NCBI GenBank assembly: GCA_031841125.1
Contig: CM063110.1
Span: 58,875,946-58,939,945, forward strand
Reading direction: 5' to 3'
Source: Acanthococcus lagerstroemiae
Taxonomy: Eukaryota; Arthropoda; Insecta; Hemiptera; Eriococcidae
DNA: 64,000 nucleotides
The notes under the pieces were generated by a model. That model worked only from the letters and a program-made list of their open reading frames with translations. It made no database searches and was not told the origin of the DNA. Shown here in pieces: positions 33,201-45,083 of the stretch. The translations under genes were made by a program, and so were the position numbers. The first letter of the stretch is position 1; each line of letters starts with the position of its first letter.

Positions 33201-36200
33201 AGTGTGGCCGAATCGTGTTTATAAAAACGGTTTTTCTTTGTAGCACTCCCAATTTTATTCTCAGTTTGTTTTTCTTTCTTCAACTCGACGACTTCTTCAA
33301 ATTAATTGCGAAGTAAAATGTAGACGAACACTCTTGGACGTAATTGTAATGAAATTTGTTTTGTTTGACGTGGAAGTTCTGATTTAGTTGAAAATTCGCA
33401 TTTTTTAAATTTTTATATCGGCGTATGTGTACCTAATTGTATTCTTATTAAAAAGAACGTCTACGATTTTAATAATCTGTTTCCATTTTGGCTCGCTGTA
33501 CGATCGAGCTATGAAATTATAGTTGGGAGACGATGCTACAAATTAATCGTTTTTGGATCGAATGCTGAAGATCTTAGTTTAAGTTAGTTGTAAAAAAGTG
33601 ATCGATGGGACTCGATGTTGGCTGTGAACTGTGAGCTGATGATTGACTTTTGTGGAGTTGTAATTGGAGAGTGGTGGCAAGGTTTTCAGTGTTCAGTGTA
33701 CGAAGATAATCGAAGTTTGAAAACATGTTAGGTCAGCTGATTGGCTGTAATGTTGGATGAATAGTCCGTATGGAGTCAGTTGACTTTTATGTCGCTTGGG
33801 GGTATTTGTTAGAAGGATGTAGAAGGCAAAAATGCCGATTCAAGTTTATAAACATTTTAACTAACAATCCAAAAAAATGGTCTTCAGTTTTACAACGAGC
33901 TACTGGATTTTTTTCTCAAAAATATCGATTTGGAAAATGATTGTGATGTTACTCTCCTCTTCCCCTACTGTACTGACTGTATCTAAAATCCAAAGTAATT
34001 TTGTATCTGTACCAAGCAAGCTATTTGGAGTTATGATTCAGGTTCCAAGAGTCAAGATTTCCGCCTTCAACTCCTCTACATAATGTATGTATGTCTCCGT
34101 CTTGTTCCCAGCTCTTGATATCCTGCCAGTTTAGATTCCGTGTGACTTAGTAATGCCTGGTTTTTGTACCTTGGGTCAAGAAGGGAGTGCATACTTAGCA
34201 TTAGTCTATCACTATAAACGAAAATAGACTTGGCCCCTTTCTGATTCTAGGTACATACAAACTTAAGACTTATGTAGGATTGATTATAATTCTATGAGGG
34301 TGAGAATTTTCAAGACTTATTAAAACCGATTAGAACTAGGTAATGTTCTGTACACCTTTGTGAAAACTGAGGAAACTCATTAAAACTCGGTAAGAGCTCT
34401 TCAAGACTTTTCAAGACTGATTGAGATATCAATTTGTTTTCTGGAATACGAAGGTAGAAAGTGAAAAGATGTCTTGGCTGCCTGCTTTGTTTCCTGTGTG
34501 AAGACAAAAGCCAGGTTCTTAGTACGAGGAGGAGAGCAGCAGCAAATGGGTGATAGCCAAACAACCAAACTAACAAGAAAACACTACTGAGGAAGAATGG
34601 TAGATAGTCAACAGTTTATAAAATAAACAGAGCTAGGGGATGTAGTTTCCTGTAACTTTTCGAAAACGCTCTACTAAGCCTTCCATAAAATAAGTATAAA
34701 ATCTTGTTAAATTATCTTTATTCTGTTAGATATTTTAATTTGTTTATTTGCTTACTATTTCCTTCCTTTCTCGCGAGAAGTCCATTAGCTGATAAATTTA
34801 GATGTTCAGATCTTCATTCACGTTTACTTATTCCTGTCTTCATTGTAATAATGAATTGAATGATTTCATGTTACCAAAATCAATTTATGATTTTTCTTCT
34901 GCCTAGTTCAAATAAAGCCAACATCAAGAATAACATCGAAGACTCAGGTAAATATTGAATTCACACTATTTTATTAGTTTTTGATCTATTTCAGTTGTTA
35001 GTTGAGGCAATTATACTGGATTAGAATCGCTACTTAGTTTGATGCAATGTCAAACTGTAAATTATCTATTTTAAATCTAGTTTGTTAGTTAACTGAAATT
35101 TTGCGTGATATTTGTCAAAATTTTATATAAGTACCTTTTGACTTAGCCACTTTGATTTTGGAAGTGGAATGTAAGTGGGCCCCTATATTGGTAAATATAC
35201 ATTTGAAGTCAGTAATATTATGACACAAAGTAAATAATGAAAATTTATTGCCTCAAGAGTCAGTAACGGAGAAGAAATGAAGGATGTTCTAACTTCGTCA
35301 TTTTGTTTCGTTCATCATCATTTGGTCCCAAAACTTGTTTTCTAATACTTATCGAGTAAAATCTGGAAGTTTAAAAACGATTAGTTATCTGCTCACAATG
35401 CCCCCCTCCCCTCTGTTTCTTGATATTATTATATTAGAAATTTTTAGTGCTACGTATAACATTTTATTTTATTTTGTATAGAAGCGTCTGATCCTGGAGC
35501 ATATGACACAGATTACATTCGCAGGGAGCTGAAGAAGTTGGGCTTCATCTCAGGACCAATATCCGGCACGCCGACGAAAAAGTTGTATTTGCGAAAATTA
35601 AGAAGAATAAAGAAAACTGTTTCTAGTCCTGTCATGAATTTGATTAAACCACGTAAGAAAAAAATTAATCTCGTATAATATTGTGTTCCAGTATATGGTG
35701 GGAGAGGATGGAATGAAACCTAAATGGTTCACTAGTCTGCTAGAAGAGAGGACACCCGCATGAAACAAAAAGTATTTTCGATACTGTTGAGTATCAGTAA
35801 ACAACTGTGTAGAAGGTTCAGTTATAAACTACTACTGCTGAAAACTACTGAGCGGTAGTTTCCAGCAGTAATAACTTGATACGTTGGAAGTAATATGTAC
35901 ACTACTGCCTAGTAGTTGCTACTGGTTAAACAATGAATAATTCAGGATCAATATTCCAAAACGGCATATGTCCATTTTTTCTTTTCGAAGCTTGTTTTAT
36001 AGCGTCATCTGATGAAAGATATGTACACATATTCCTACACTGTCAACTTACCAATATTCGGGTCGGTGTTCTACCAGGCAACCAAAGTGTTACTGGTGGC
36101 ACATGTATATAGTATGATACAAGAGTTCCTACTACCTACCACGTTATTTCACTCTCCTGTAAAGTTTTGGAAAGTGGACAGAGGTCTTTTGGAATATTGC

Positions 36201-39200
36201 TTCTCAACAATTGTATAAACTATATACTCGATAGTGGGTTTTCATTTTTGTAATGGTTTTAACTTTTTGATTTCTGTTCTTTGTATTTTGTATAATACAA
36301 AAGCCCTTAAGGCGATGAGCTAATAGCTCATAGCTTGTTGAAATTAAAAGCAAAATTTGGAGCCGAAATTCCTTGAGAAGCGCAGCTATGCAGAGCTAGC
36401 ACCAGGATTGTTTCAATCTGTATTAGACTTCATATTACCTAATTATCTACAAATTAACTACTTGACAGTAATCGCCTCTCCAGTATAAAAAAATAATTGC
36501 TCTCAGATGAATTTCAGTAGCAAATTAATTAATTTAGTATTTTTTTAGTATTGAATTACTGAAAGATAGTAGTTCACTGTTGAAATCTATAGTGAACTAT
36601 GTACTAGTTTTCAGTTGCTTCTTTCTATAGTTCAATTAGTAGTGATACAGTAATAGTGAACTACTAGCTCTCATGGCAGTAACTTCAGTAGTCAACTATG
36701 AAACGTTAATATCACTTTGGTAGTTCACTTCTGCTCACATGTTGTGAACTATGTAACTTTAGTCGTCTATTGCAGAACATTAGCAGTCCTTGAACCTACT
36801 CGAATAGATTACTACTACCAGTTGATTATAAACTACTGCTTGTTAGTACCATTTACTGGGGTAATATCGGATACTGGTGATAATATTGGCCACTTATGTC
36901 TTGTTTACTGATAACAATACTAGCACTCCTACAACAAGTCATGAGTAGCCAATGCTACCACTGGTGTCTGATATCACCCGAATTGACTTTACTGATAGCG
37001 ATACTAGCGCTCCTATAACAGGTCATGAGTGGGCAATATTACCACCAGTGTTCAATAATACCCCAGTTGACGGTAATGAACTAGTGCTTCTTTTGTAATA
37101 AACGACTGTTCGTTGGTAGTGAACTATTGCTAATGATTTAGATGTATCTACCTGTAAGCAGTAGTGAACTACAGGCATGCATTAGAGATCAGTTACTGTT
37201 AATCTGTTGATCTGCAGATAAATACATTGTATCCACTAATCTGATACGAATTGACATGATTAGCGTCCTAGTTCTGCACAGATGAAGTTCGGATTTTTTT
37301 GGGCTTCAAGGATTTTGATTTCAGTAATGATGCTCATTGCAAGAAGGTTTTTGTACTACACAAAACACAGAGATCAAAAATATCAAACTAAGAGATGAAT
37401 ACCTACTATCCACTAGTTTATACAATTAGTATAACTAGATACATATCAGCCACTACTAGGAAATAGTGTGCAGTAGTAACTATTAGAAACTACTTTGAGT
37501 TGTTATTACTTGAGACTGCTAGCAAGTAGTTTTCAGTTGTAATTTCAAGTAGGAGCATCAGAAATTACTATTGAAAACTACTACTCCATTATTTCCAATA
37601 ATAATTTGATATTTAGTAGTCTCAGTAGTAGTTCTCTGTTGTAATTTCGAGAATTTGTACCTATCTTCTGTAATGACATTTAAAAACTACTGGCCTGTAG
37701 TTTTCAATAGTTATTCTGATAAGTAATATTTCAGTAGTTACTACTGATTGGCGGTGTTCAGAAGTGTTGAAAATACTACTGCACTACTATACCCTATTCC
37801 AAATAAAAAACGCAAATAATCAAAACCGGTGATGGGCGATTCGACGGCACAGGGGAAGATCAACGGTAGTTATTCACACTTTTCAATGAGAGCATGCTAA
37901 GAACCATCAGCGAGCAAGCGGAATTTTACTTTTTTGTCTTGTGTTTCTTCCTCCATTAAGTTTTCAGATTTAACAAAGTACAATTTTTTTTAGTTGAGTG
38001 ATAACCTTCAGTGTAAACAAACGCCGAGTACGGATGCTCAGTTTGTCAGAGAATGTGTATGTCTTTTTCAATATTTGCGTTTCTTGTTTGGAATCCCGGG
38101 AATACCTAAAGTGACCTAAAGCATTAAAAAGTCGGTAGTAAACTACATATCTGCTTGCTTTTAATAGCGACTTCAGTAGTCATCTACAGAAACATTAGCA
38201 GTACTCCAGCTAATGGTTCAGTATGTATTCTGGCAAGCAGTACTGAATATAAGGGTGTATCAGCCCACAAAAAATGCAAATAATAAACCATCAACTGGGG
38301 TAATGTCAGACACTAGTAGTAATATTGGCCACTCATGACTTGTTCACTGATAACAAAATACTAGTGCCCCTGCAACAAATCATAAGTGGCTGATATTACC
38401 ACCAGTGTCTGATATTAACTCGGTTGACTTTACTGATACTGATACTATTGCGCTCCTACAAGTCACGAATGACCGATATTACCACCAGTGTCCAATATTA
38501 CCCCAGAGTTGACAGTACTCATTTTATACCCGATAAGCAGTTGTGAACTACTGAAATGCTATTAATATTTTGTAATTGACTGCTAAAGTTACTATTTAGA
38601 GCTAATAGTTCGCTGCTTACTTTTAGTGGGCTACTAAATTGAGTAGTTCGCTAGTGCGTTGCTGAAGTCGAGTAGTATTTTCGATAATCTAAACAGTATT
38701 TTTTTATTCGGGCATTATCGTCGCTTATGTGAATGGGTGTAGAGAAGGAGACAGTTTACAACATTTTTAAAATGATAAACTCGCGTCAGAAACCGTGTAC
38801 GTGTTATTCCCTTAATGACTCGGACTTGCACTATTTCGCCACTGTATCATTAATCTATTCTGTTTGTACATGCTAGAATTTAGTTCGGAACTCGAGCAAG
38901 TATTGCGTGCCGACACAAATTGGGTCGAAACGCTATCCAAATGGTCGTACCTGGAGAAAGAATTGCGCGAGCACTTTCTCGACACTTCGTTTTCGTCGAC
39001 ATGGCGCACCGGCACGGCGAAAACGTCGTTCACGTATCTGCTTCTGGATCCGCGTATCTCGAACAACCTGCCGGCACGCTGTGAGGATATGGACCTGATT
39101 GACGTGTGGCGTACGTTCATCCGTTCGATATTCTACATCGGGAAAGGCACTCGAGCTAGGCCGTACGAGCATTTGCACGAAGCATTCTCGATATGGCGTG

Positions 39201-39837
39201 AAACGCAGGCCTACCCCCGAAGACATTGTAATTTAAAAGTAAGTTGAACGGGCTCGGTCAATCGATATGTACCCGTTTGACGGCGGCACTGTTTGAACGA
39301 ACGGGGTATTTGAATAAATTAGTTTCAAGAGTGCACCGCGAGAATAGATTAGAATATCGCGTATTCCGACGTGGCACGCGAGTGCGAAGAGGAATTACCT
39401 ACAGAAGTAGCGGAAATGTGCGAGCTATAGCGGGACCTCGGCGTGGCTTCGTTCGTGTTGCTAATTACTCGGAATAGGTAACAAATCTTGATCGCGGTTC
39501 CCGCGCCGCGTACCTTGTGCTGTTGGAACGCCTACTGTATTTCTTTGTTTTGCAGGTCAGTTATATCCTGGAAATATGGAAGGAAGGATTGGGAGTGGTG
39601 TGCGTGCAGACGTTCCATAACCTTATTCCAGCCGAGGCGTATACGCGAGAAGCGGCAATGATCGATGCGATTGGTTTGGCTAGACTGAAGAATGAAAAAG
39701 GCGGCATGTATTACGGCGTTGCCGCGTCATGGAACGCCAAGATTAAGAGAAGACTCGGCGCTGTCTTGTTGTACCGTGCTATGAGGATGTTCATAGCTGA
39801 TAACGAAGTTCAGTTGAAACCGACTGATGTTAACTGA
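27223..39837 (+). CDS. ANKLE1: Ankyrin repeat, LEM and GIY-YIG nuclease protein (ANKLE1/LEM-3)
   Basis: Nine coding exons: 27223-27302, 27375-27536, 27661-27896, 31991-32121, 32202-33187, 34907-34947, 35482-35652, 38877-39238 and 39556-39837. They add to 2451 nt, exactly 817 codons with stop, and all splice phases agree. Order of domains: ankyrin repeats (about residues 30-135), a long acidic and Ser-rich middle (about 210-540), LEM domain (about 560-600), and C-terminal GIY-YIG nuclease (about 640-816). The family (human ANKLE1, worm LEM-3) cleaves DNA at late cell division or branched DNA; LEM-3 acts at the midbody on chromatin bridges. The first Met chosen is at 27223. The exon is open 36 nt further to an acceptor-like tttcag at 27181-27186, so an upstream exon (coding or 5' UTR) probably exists. 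At about 816 residues it is longer than human ANKLE1, mostly in the middle. A possible attaaa signal lies at 39923. Confidence 0.93.
27375..27896 (+). CDS. ANKLE1: ANKLE1 exons 2-3, ankyrin repeats
   Basis: Exon 2 (27375-27536) and exon 3 (27661-27896) encode two clear ankyrin units: DYGITPFHLAAGHEN with LLLKNGGNPDV, and DGLTPLHVAAAWNRAAVVRL with SYGADPWKKD. The TPLH and AA positions of the ankyrin consensus are intact. The 124-nt intron between them has normal borders (gtaagt, ctgtag). Confidence 0.9.
28832..28972. mobile_element. hAT-type MITE, 141 bp, with G and C runs
   Basis: Perfect 8-bp duplication gacaagct at 28824-28831 and 28973-28980. Termini tagtgccgtatccagg and its counterpart tatacggccctg are imperfect inverted repeats. 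Contains homopolymer runs of G (28858) and C (28950). Confidence 0.85.
29194..29363. mobile_element. hAT-type MITE, 170 bp
   Basis: Perfect 8-bp duplication tttgtgtt at 29186-29193 and 29364-29371. The right end reads ggctacgcccctg; the left end ccgtgacgtagtgggg is its diverged inverse. Long G and C runs inside. Confidence 0.85.
30901..31039. mobile_element. hAT-type MITE, 139 bp
   Basis: Ends caggggttgatacag and ctgtatccgtcgctg; flanks ccctaatt (30893-30900) and ccctaatc (31040-31047), one mismatch in 8. Interior G-rich. Confidence 0.8.
32202..33187 (+). CDS. ANKLE1: ANKLE1 exon 5, long acidic and Ser-rich linker
   Basis: 328 codons with higher GC than its surroundings, starting LAESDDFESEEFESANSG and ending MPSSKG. 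Low complexity and probably disordered, with scattered Cys and many Ser-Asp-Glu stretches. It accounts for the extra length over vertebrate ANKLE1. Long overlapping frames on the opposite strand (32091-32858, 32747-33283) are shadows caused by its codon bias. Confidence 0.9.
33188..34906. other. ANKLE1 intron 5, nothing recognised
   Basis: AT-rich; a short patch near 34300-34420 resembles the aagact word array of intron 3. No other feature. Confidence 0.4.
35482..35652 (+). CDS. ANKLE1: ANKLE1 exon 7, LEM domain
   Basis: Encodes YDTDYIRRELKKLGFISGPI and SGTPTKKLYLRKLRRI. The pattern leucine-rich helix, LGF, GPI, T-x-K/R-lYlrKL is the LEM signature, which binds BAF and links to chromatin or nuclear envelope. 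The last residues IKKTVSSPVMNLIKP form a basic linker to the nuclease. Confidence 0.9.
36852..37072. mobile_element. Inverted-repeat MITE (family C), copy 1
   Basis: Starts actggggtaatatcggatac and ends with the reverse complement, taccccagttgac. The inner motif ggccactcatgac-ttgtttactgataacaatactagc-gctcctac is present twice, so the copy looks like an overlapping dimer. Other copies are at 38293-38516 and, split, at 45084-45776. Confidence 0.75.
38293..38516. mobile_element. Inverted-repeat MITE (family C), copy 2
   Basis: Begins caactggggtaatgtcagac and ends ccaatattaccccagagttg. Same dimeric layout as copy 1, with the middle ttgactttactgatac segment shared. Non-coding. Confidence 0.75.
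38877..39837 (+). CDS. ANKLE1: ANKLE1 exons 8-9, GIY-YIG nuclease domain
   Basis: Exon 8 (38877-39238) has TSFTYLLLDPRISNNLPARC, the GIY strand of this family, then FIRSIFYIGKGTRARPYEHL, where FYIGKG is the YIG strand and RARPYEHL holds the conserved Arg, Tyr and His. Exon 9 (39556-39837) gives LEIWKEGLGVV, NLIPAEAYTREAAMIDAIGL with the candidate metal-binding Glu in REAAMIDAIGL, and KGGMYYGVAASW. All expected catalytic positions appear present, so the nuclease is probably active. Donor gtaagt and acceptor ttttgcag are strong. Confidence 0.93.
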
Positions 39838-40605
39838 ACTAGATTTATATTGAAGCTTGACAATTTTTATAGTAAAATGATCAGTTACAAGTGTAGACTT
39901 GATTCGGGATCTCGTTTTTTTAATTAAATGTGTGCGTGAAATAGTAATCGTTTCTCATTGTTGTGCCCTGTTAATGGTTTTCATGTTACTAATTTCTGGC
40001 TTTAAGGGAGACGGTTGGATCAGAATTCCAATGCACAGTACTAATGAATGAGAATTCAAAAGAGAACAGTGCTTGATTGACGAAATGTTTCACTCGAGGC
40101 AACGGTCTTTGGACGTAAAATATTGCTTCATGTGAGAATTCCCTTTTGTAACACAGTCGAGTCAGTATCGAGCAGGGTTATTGCAACTCGACAGTAGACA
40201 TGTCTTGTTGAGTCGATGTCCATATAGATATGTGTAACCAAATGTGGAGCAATAGTCGTATCAGAATACAACAGTTCATCAAAAGTATTAAATACTTTTC
40301 CCAATGATAATATGGTGTTTATAGAATTTAATGTTTTTCTATGTCATATTTTTTTTTTACTTGTGCGAGGTGGCACTGTATGCTCCGAATGCTCGGACCC
40401 TGTTGTCCATTGCACTTTTCCTCAGGTTGCTGTTAAGGATCAGCTCAGTAGCCTCACTTTTACAGCCAAAGTGAGAATTTTACTCAATTCCTTTTGACAT
40501 CGTTGGGTACTGGATACTCCCAGTCCGAATGCTTTGCCCCTTGTTCTGGCTATTGCTGGGCACTAGCATGTGAATCGAGGTTCCCTCCTCTTCTCCACAG
40601 TGCCT
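39838..40605. other. ANKLE1 3' UTR and intergenic sequence
   Basis: A possible polyadenylation signal attaaa lies at about 39923. No other feature recognised. Confidence 0.45.
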
Positions 40606-43120
40606 TCACGAGCTGCTTCTCGCCACTCCTAATATATACCACATGTGTTTTCTGACTTCATGTCCAATTAGTAGTTTGACCATGAGTCTAGCGTGTTTTC
40701 TATCGAGCCTTAGTAGAACTAGAAACTCGGCGTACTTACCAGGCGCGTCTCCTATCAGTGTTTTGCTGACTTTCATGCCACTGGCCGTCCGCCAGAGCAT
40801 TTCCATATTTTTCCTTATCCAAGCCTTCACCTTGAATTTCATGACGTATGCGACGAGAAGACACGGCCTGGACGTTACCAGTTCCTTTTTTTATACCCAC
40901 CTTCGCTAGTATACCTGCGATCACGTTCCCTTTTATGCCGCAGTGTCCATAGTATGGTGACACAGTTCTCTTGAGCAAGGGTGTATAATTTGTTAATGTA
41001 GTCCGCCACCACCAAGGATGTAGTTTGGTGTGCCGATAGTGCTTTAATAGCCGTTAGACTGTATAGATGTAGATCTGCTTATCAAAGCCCTTCTAATAGC
41101 TTCTACCAGAGGCTACCGTGATCGCCATTACTTCTGCTTGAAAAATAGTGACGCTCTCATCGAGTGCCTTTTGCATTTGTGATTATGATTCCTGCACCTT
41201 GGCCATTCCTTGAGGCATCTGCGAACTACATATTCTCCTCTTTTCCTAGAATATTTGGCCACCTCTTTTCCCATGCCTCCCATGTGGGTATCATTGCACA
41301 GTAAGGCTTGTCAAAAAAGTGTTTCAGCGCAATTCTGTCCATCGGCATACCAAAACATTGCTCCATTGTCCTCACCATCTCCCATATCCTTCCATCGCCT
41401 GTTTTCTGGGCCCAGATGGTGAGCTCCCATTGGGCGATTACGTTTACTCACAGAGCTTCCGAAAGGACCACGTTTGCGCACAAGGAAAAGTTAGAAGATG
41501 TACCCCTTCCTTCTGACTTCTTCCAGACTTAGGACTGGCTGCGAAAGGTAGGTGTCATAAAAAAGGTACGTCTGTGGCAGTTTTTTTTTGGCTGATGATG
41601 ATACCCGAGAACCTTCAGGTAATGCAGCCGGTCATACCCACCAGCCCTGTAACTTGAAAATGTTGCGGTGCCGGTACCACACTTGGCCCAAGTGGAAATT
41701 ACAGTATTTTATGTGGCAGGTTTACTGCATTTCTCTTCTGCGACTTAGGGCATGGTTTGTCTCAGCATGTCACAGTTTTTCATATTATGTGCGCAATCGT
41801 ATAATTTAATTTTGCGCTGACGTGTTCTGGATCTTGTGCGCAAATATACCTTTTCCCCCGAGTTTCACCCCCGATTTGCGCAAACGTGTTACGCCCCTTT
41901 TATTATCGCAGCTGCTTCTATAGCAATGTGAAGTGGTGGCAGGTTTAGGAGTTTCTCAAGTGCTTTCGTCGGCACCGTTCTCATTGTCCCCGTTGTTATC
42001 ACACACGCCAGCCTTTGCTGGTGGTTCAGTTTCTTTCTGACTTCAGCCTAGTGGATACGGCTCCACACCGCCGCATATGTGATTCTGGGACGTATTACAT
42101 CGGTATATATCCAGTGCTTCGTTTTAGGAATGAATTCCCAGGTCCTGTAGACAAAGGTACGACCAGCCCAAAGAGCCTCCATCCCTTTTCTTATTTTCTC
42201 CGAAACGTGATCTCCAGGAAAGTTTTTCGTCAAGATATACTCCTGAGTACTTCACCTGTTTTGTAAAGGCTAACGGTTTTCCTTTGTATTACACTTTGAT
42301 CAACTCCTTGCCCTTCCTTTTGTGAGTGAAAAGATTGATTTCAGTTTGGTCCGGGTTGGTCGAGAACCTTTTTTCGCGCACACCGGAGTCCCGACTGCGT
42401 TAGCTCCGTGATGGTCTCCGGAAATTTGCCAGTTACAACCGTGGCTAGATCGTCTGTATAGCATTATGGGTATATTTTTGCCATTTAATTCATCCAGCAA
42501 ACTGTCCACCATTAGGCTCCACAGTGGGGGGAGTACTCCCCTCTGCGCCCCTGATGGTTGTTGCATGGATTTGTTCTTTTTGGTAAGTTATCTAGATCTT
42601 TCCGCCTCTTAGCATAGATAATATCCAGCTTATTAGGCTTTCCTTTACTTCCCTTTCCCTCATGGCTGTTTCTATTGATTCAGGAGAGGTCGCGTCAAAT
42701 GGTCCTTGTATATACATACATGTTGCTTGGGCATAATTTCCGTCAGTTATCCCTCCCTGAATTGCTGTGACAAGCGAGTGCAGTGATGACTCTACTGACC
42801 TACCTGCCTTGTATACATGCTGGTTCTCGTGTAGTGGGAACTTTTTCAAGGTAACTTCTCCTAGGTGCCTGTCTACCAGCTTTTCCAAGGTTTCTAGCAT
42901 GAATGATGAGAGACTTATAGAGGTTTATCGGATTTGGCTTGTCTCTGTCTGATTTAGGCAAAACCATCACTCTCACACACCTCCATGGTTCGGAATATGT
43001 CCTAGGGCTTCTGATGCCCGGAGGACCCTATTGAACAGTCTCGTTGTTTTTAATTCTGTCTGGAGGCAAACTGAGTAGATTTCGTCTAGGCCCGGTGTTC
43101 TGTATGTCATATTGAAACAT
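40606..43120 (-). pseudogene. Non-LTR retrotransposon remnant with RT and RNase H (I/LOA-like)
   Basis: Reading down the minus strand: RT palm remnants LEKLVDRHLGEVTLKKFPLH and AGRSVESSLHSLVTAIQ (42592-42900), GVLPPLWSLMVDSLLDELNG after a QRG-like motif (42300-42566), thumb region HVSEKIRKGMEALWAG with HWIYTDVIRPRITYAA (42048-42233), RNase H pieces (ASRNGQGAGIIITNAKGT near 41210, HCGIKGNVIAGILAKVGIKK at 40736-40978) and a C-terminal LDRKHARLMVKLLIGHEVRK (40606-40842). Frames are broken many times. The RNase H argues for the I, LOA or related clades rather than Jockey proper. Confidence 0.85.
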
Positions 43121-44030
43121 GTCCATTCTCGAGTTTATGTTGATATCGAGTATACAGATGTCGACATTTTCTTTGATTTATGCTTTTATTAGTCGGGAGT
43201 CAGAAATGGTCTAGATCGGCCAGTTGACATGTAAGGTGACTTATAGTAAGGTTGTGCCAAAATTGTCAGCTCAATCCTCTTCGAGATGACCCTGCGTTGT
43301 GACGGTTATAAGATAGAGACATTCTTTTACCATAAATCTCACTTATAGCATTTGGGGTACTAAGGCTCGGTGACAAATTTTTCGTCAATCGTTGGAGAAG
43401 TAATACCTACTATCGTCTTTAAAGGTATTTATTCCATACAAATTAATCCAACGAAAAAACATACGATAATAAAAACACAAAATGGTAACTAAGTAATTAT
43501 ACTAAAAAAAGTACGAGGAATTTTATAAAATTGAACAAATTGATGTAACCTTAATACCACATACAATAATATGTAAAATGTCTACTACAATCGTATATTG
43601 GTATCACATCAAAGAAAGTCTACAACTTACAAATGATTTTCCTTGGTGAAGTACATACCTACGTACCTATTTTATGCTATATCCACTATTTGTTCTACTT
43701 TCAACGAGTAATTATTCAACATAAATTATTTGAAAGTCAGGAAAATACATTGGGTAGGTATCGATATGACTTCATACCATCAACTATTAGAATGGTAACA
43801 TCTGTTGATAAGTAAATAGATATACCTACTATTATCACTGTAATAAGTATGTACCGATATAATATCGACATCTTCCTGGCAGAACATCTAACGAACAAGA
43901 GGAAATTCTACAGGGGCCAGTTGTATAATCAGATCACGCGGTTTTTTAATGCTTGATGTTTACCTGTTGTACCTACTCCAGTGTCCAAATCGAGAGTTTA
44001 ACTCAAAGTGACACTTACAATTGGCCCTAG
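43121..44030. other. No gene recognised
   Basis: AT-rich. Upstream exons of the plus-strand gene ending at 44571 should lie here or further left, but I cannot identify them. Confidence 0.35.
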
Positions 44031-44571
44031 GAAGCACAAAAATATGGGGCAGTGAATTATCCGAAACACTCGGAAACAATGCTTTGATGACACGAGTTGG
44101 CGATGCGGAGGAAATTGGATCAAGAATGTCGCCGATATTCTATGTTTTCATCCTTGAAAAAAGTTTGTTGACAAACCAAATCAGTCACTTTTTTGACACG
44201 ATGTTGTGACTGAATTTTATGTCTCATTCATCCGCAGTGATTTGTCAAAAGAAGTGACGAATTTTGCATATCAATATAGAAGAGTCGATTTTGAATCGTC
44301 CATGTTTTAATGGGAAGCCTTTGTCGCATATAAGATTAAGCTCGACAAATAAGTGGACAATGTTTTTTCAAGAACTGATGTCACAGCCACTTCTAGTAGT
44401 TAACATATTTGATGTTGTATCTGGTTCCAGGCAGATATGCCTAATAAAATGTGTAAGTACTTATTCACTTTCCTCAGATGATGATCTTTGGTTCTTTACA
44501 TTTGTAATATTTTACAGGGGTATGACTATGATGACCAAAGACAAGCAGAGAGAGATCCGAATAGAAACTAA
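44031..44571 (+). CDS. Last three exons of an unrecognised gene
   Basis: Exons 44031-44162 (STKIWGSELSETLGNNALMT, RVGDAEEIGSR), 44280-44452 (ESILNRPCFNGKPLSHIRLS, FFQELMSQPLLVVNIFDVV) and 44518-44571 (GYDYDDQRQAERDPNRN then stop) are joined by canonical sites: donor gtttgt, acceptor atatag, donor gtaagt, acceptor tttacag. The phases (1, then 0) agree. Read without the second intron, the middle exon continues in one frame to a stop at 44716 (150 codons), so that intron is not certain. No domain is recognised. The first exon is entered in phase 1, as in the microexon gene at 15.7-25.3 kb, but no relation is visible. Confidence 0.45.
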
Positions 44572-44716
44572 TTTTCATCAAAATGTTACAATGTTCCGTC
44601 GAGAAGGTGTCGTTATGTTTCAAAAATTGAGAATTATAGCCGAAACTAAAACATATAATACTGCCAGGATAGCTCAATTGAAACTGCTTTCAAAACAGTC
44701 AGTAGTTACAACTTAA

Positions 44717-45083
44717 TGTACCACTTATTTGTGATGCACATTTCTGTTAGAATCATACATTTATATATTTACACACGTTTAAACAACTATCACTATTTTA
44801 TCACAACGATTATTATTTAATCAAAAACTGCGTAATATATTAGGTATAGGTATTGTTCGCTCCATTCAACTTGGAACAGGTTATGTAGGTATACTATAGA
44901 ATAACAATGATATGCATTTTTAAACACGTATGTATATTATCACGATCGAATTATTACAAAACTTTAGAAACAGATTTCCTTAATTCTTTGCATCGAATTT
45001 GGTCCACATCTGCGTGTTGTTTTTTGTGTATTTTTAATTCTATCGCCTTACAGTTGTGCGCGGTCTCCTTAAATTGTTATACT
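44717..45083. other. No gene recognised
   Basis: AT-rich, probably 3' UTR and intergenic sequence. Confidence 0.35.

Larger units (their letters stand above)
35653..38876. repeat. ANKLE1 intron 7: degenerate agtagtt array with embedded MITEs
   Basis: From about 35820 to 38670 the intron is made of variable words such as actactgctg, gtagttttcagtag and tagtgaactac in both orientations, with no strict period. Two copies of an inverted-repeat element (36852-37072 and 38293-38516) interrupt it. The short frames here are repeat-derived. Confidence 0.7.

Noticed and set aside
38933..39226. Minus-strand ORF over the GIY-YIG exon
   Set aside because: Shadow of the ANKLE1 nuclease exon; no independent splice or domain evidence.
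40606..43120. Active telomerase or group II-type RT
   Set aside because: RT and RNase H pieces match non-LTR elements and are broken by many frameshifts.
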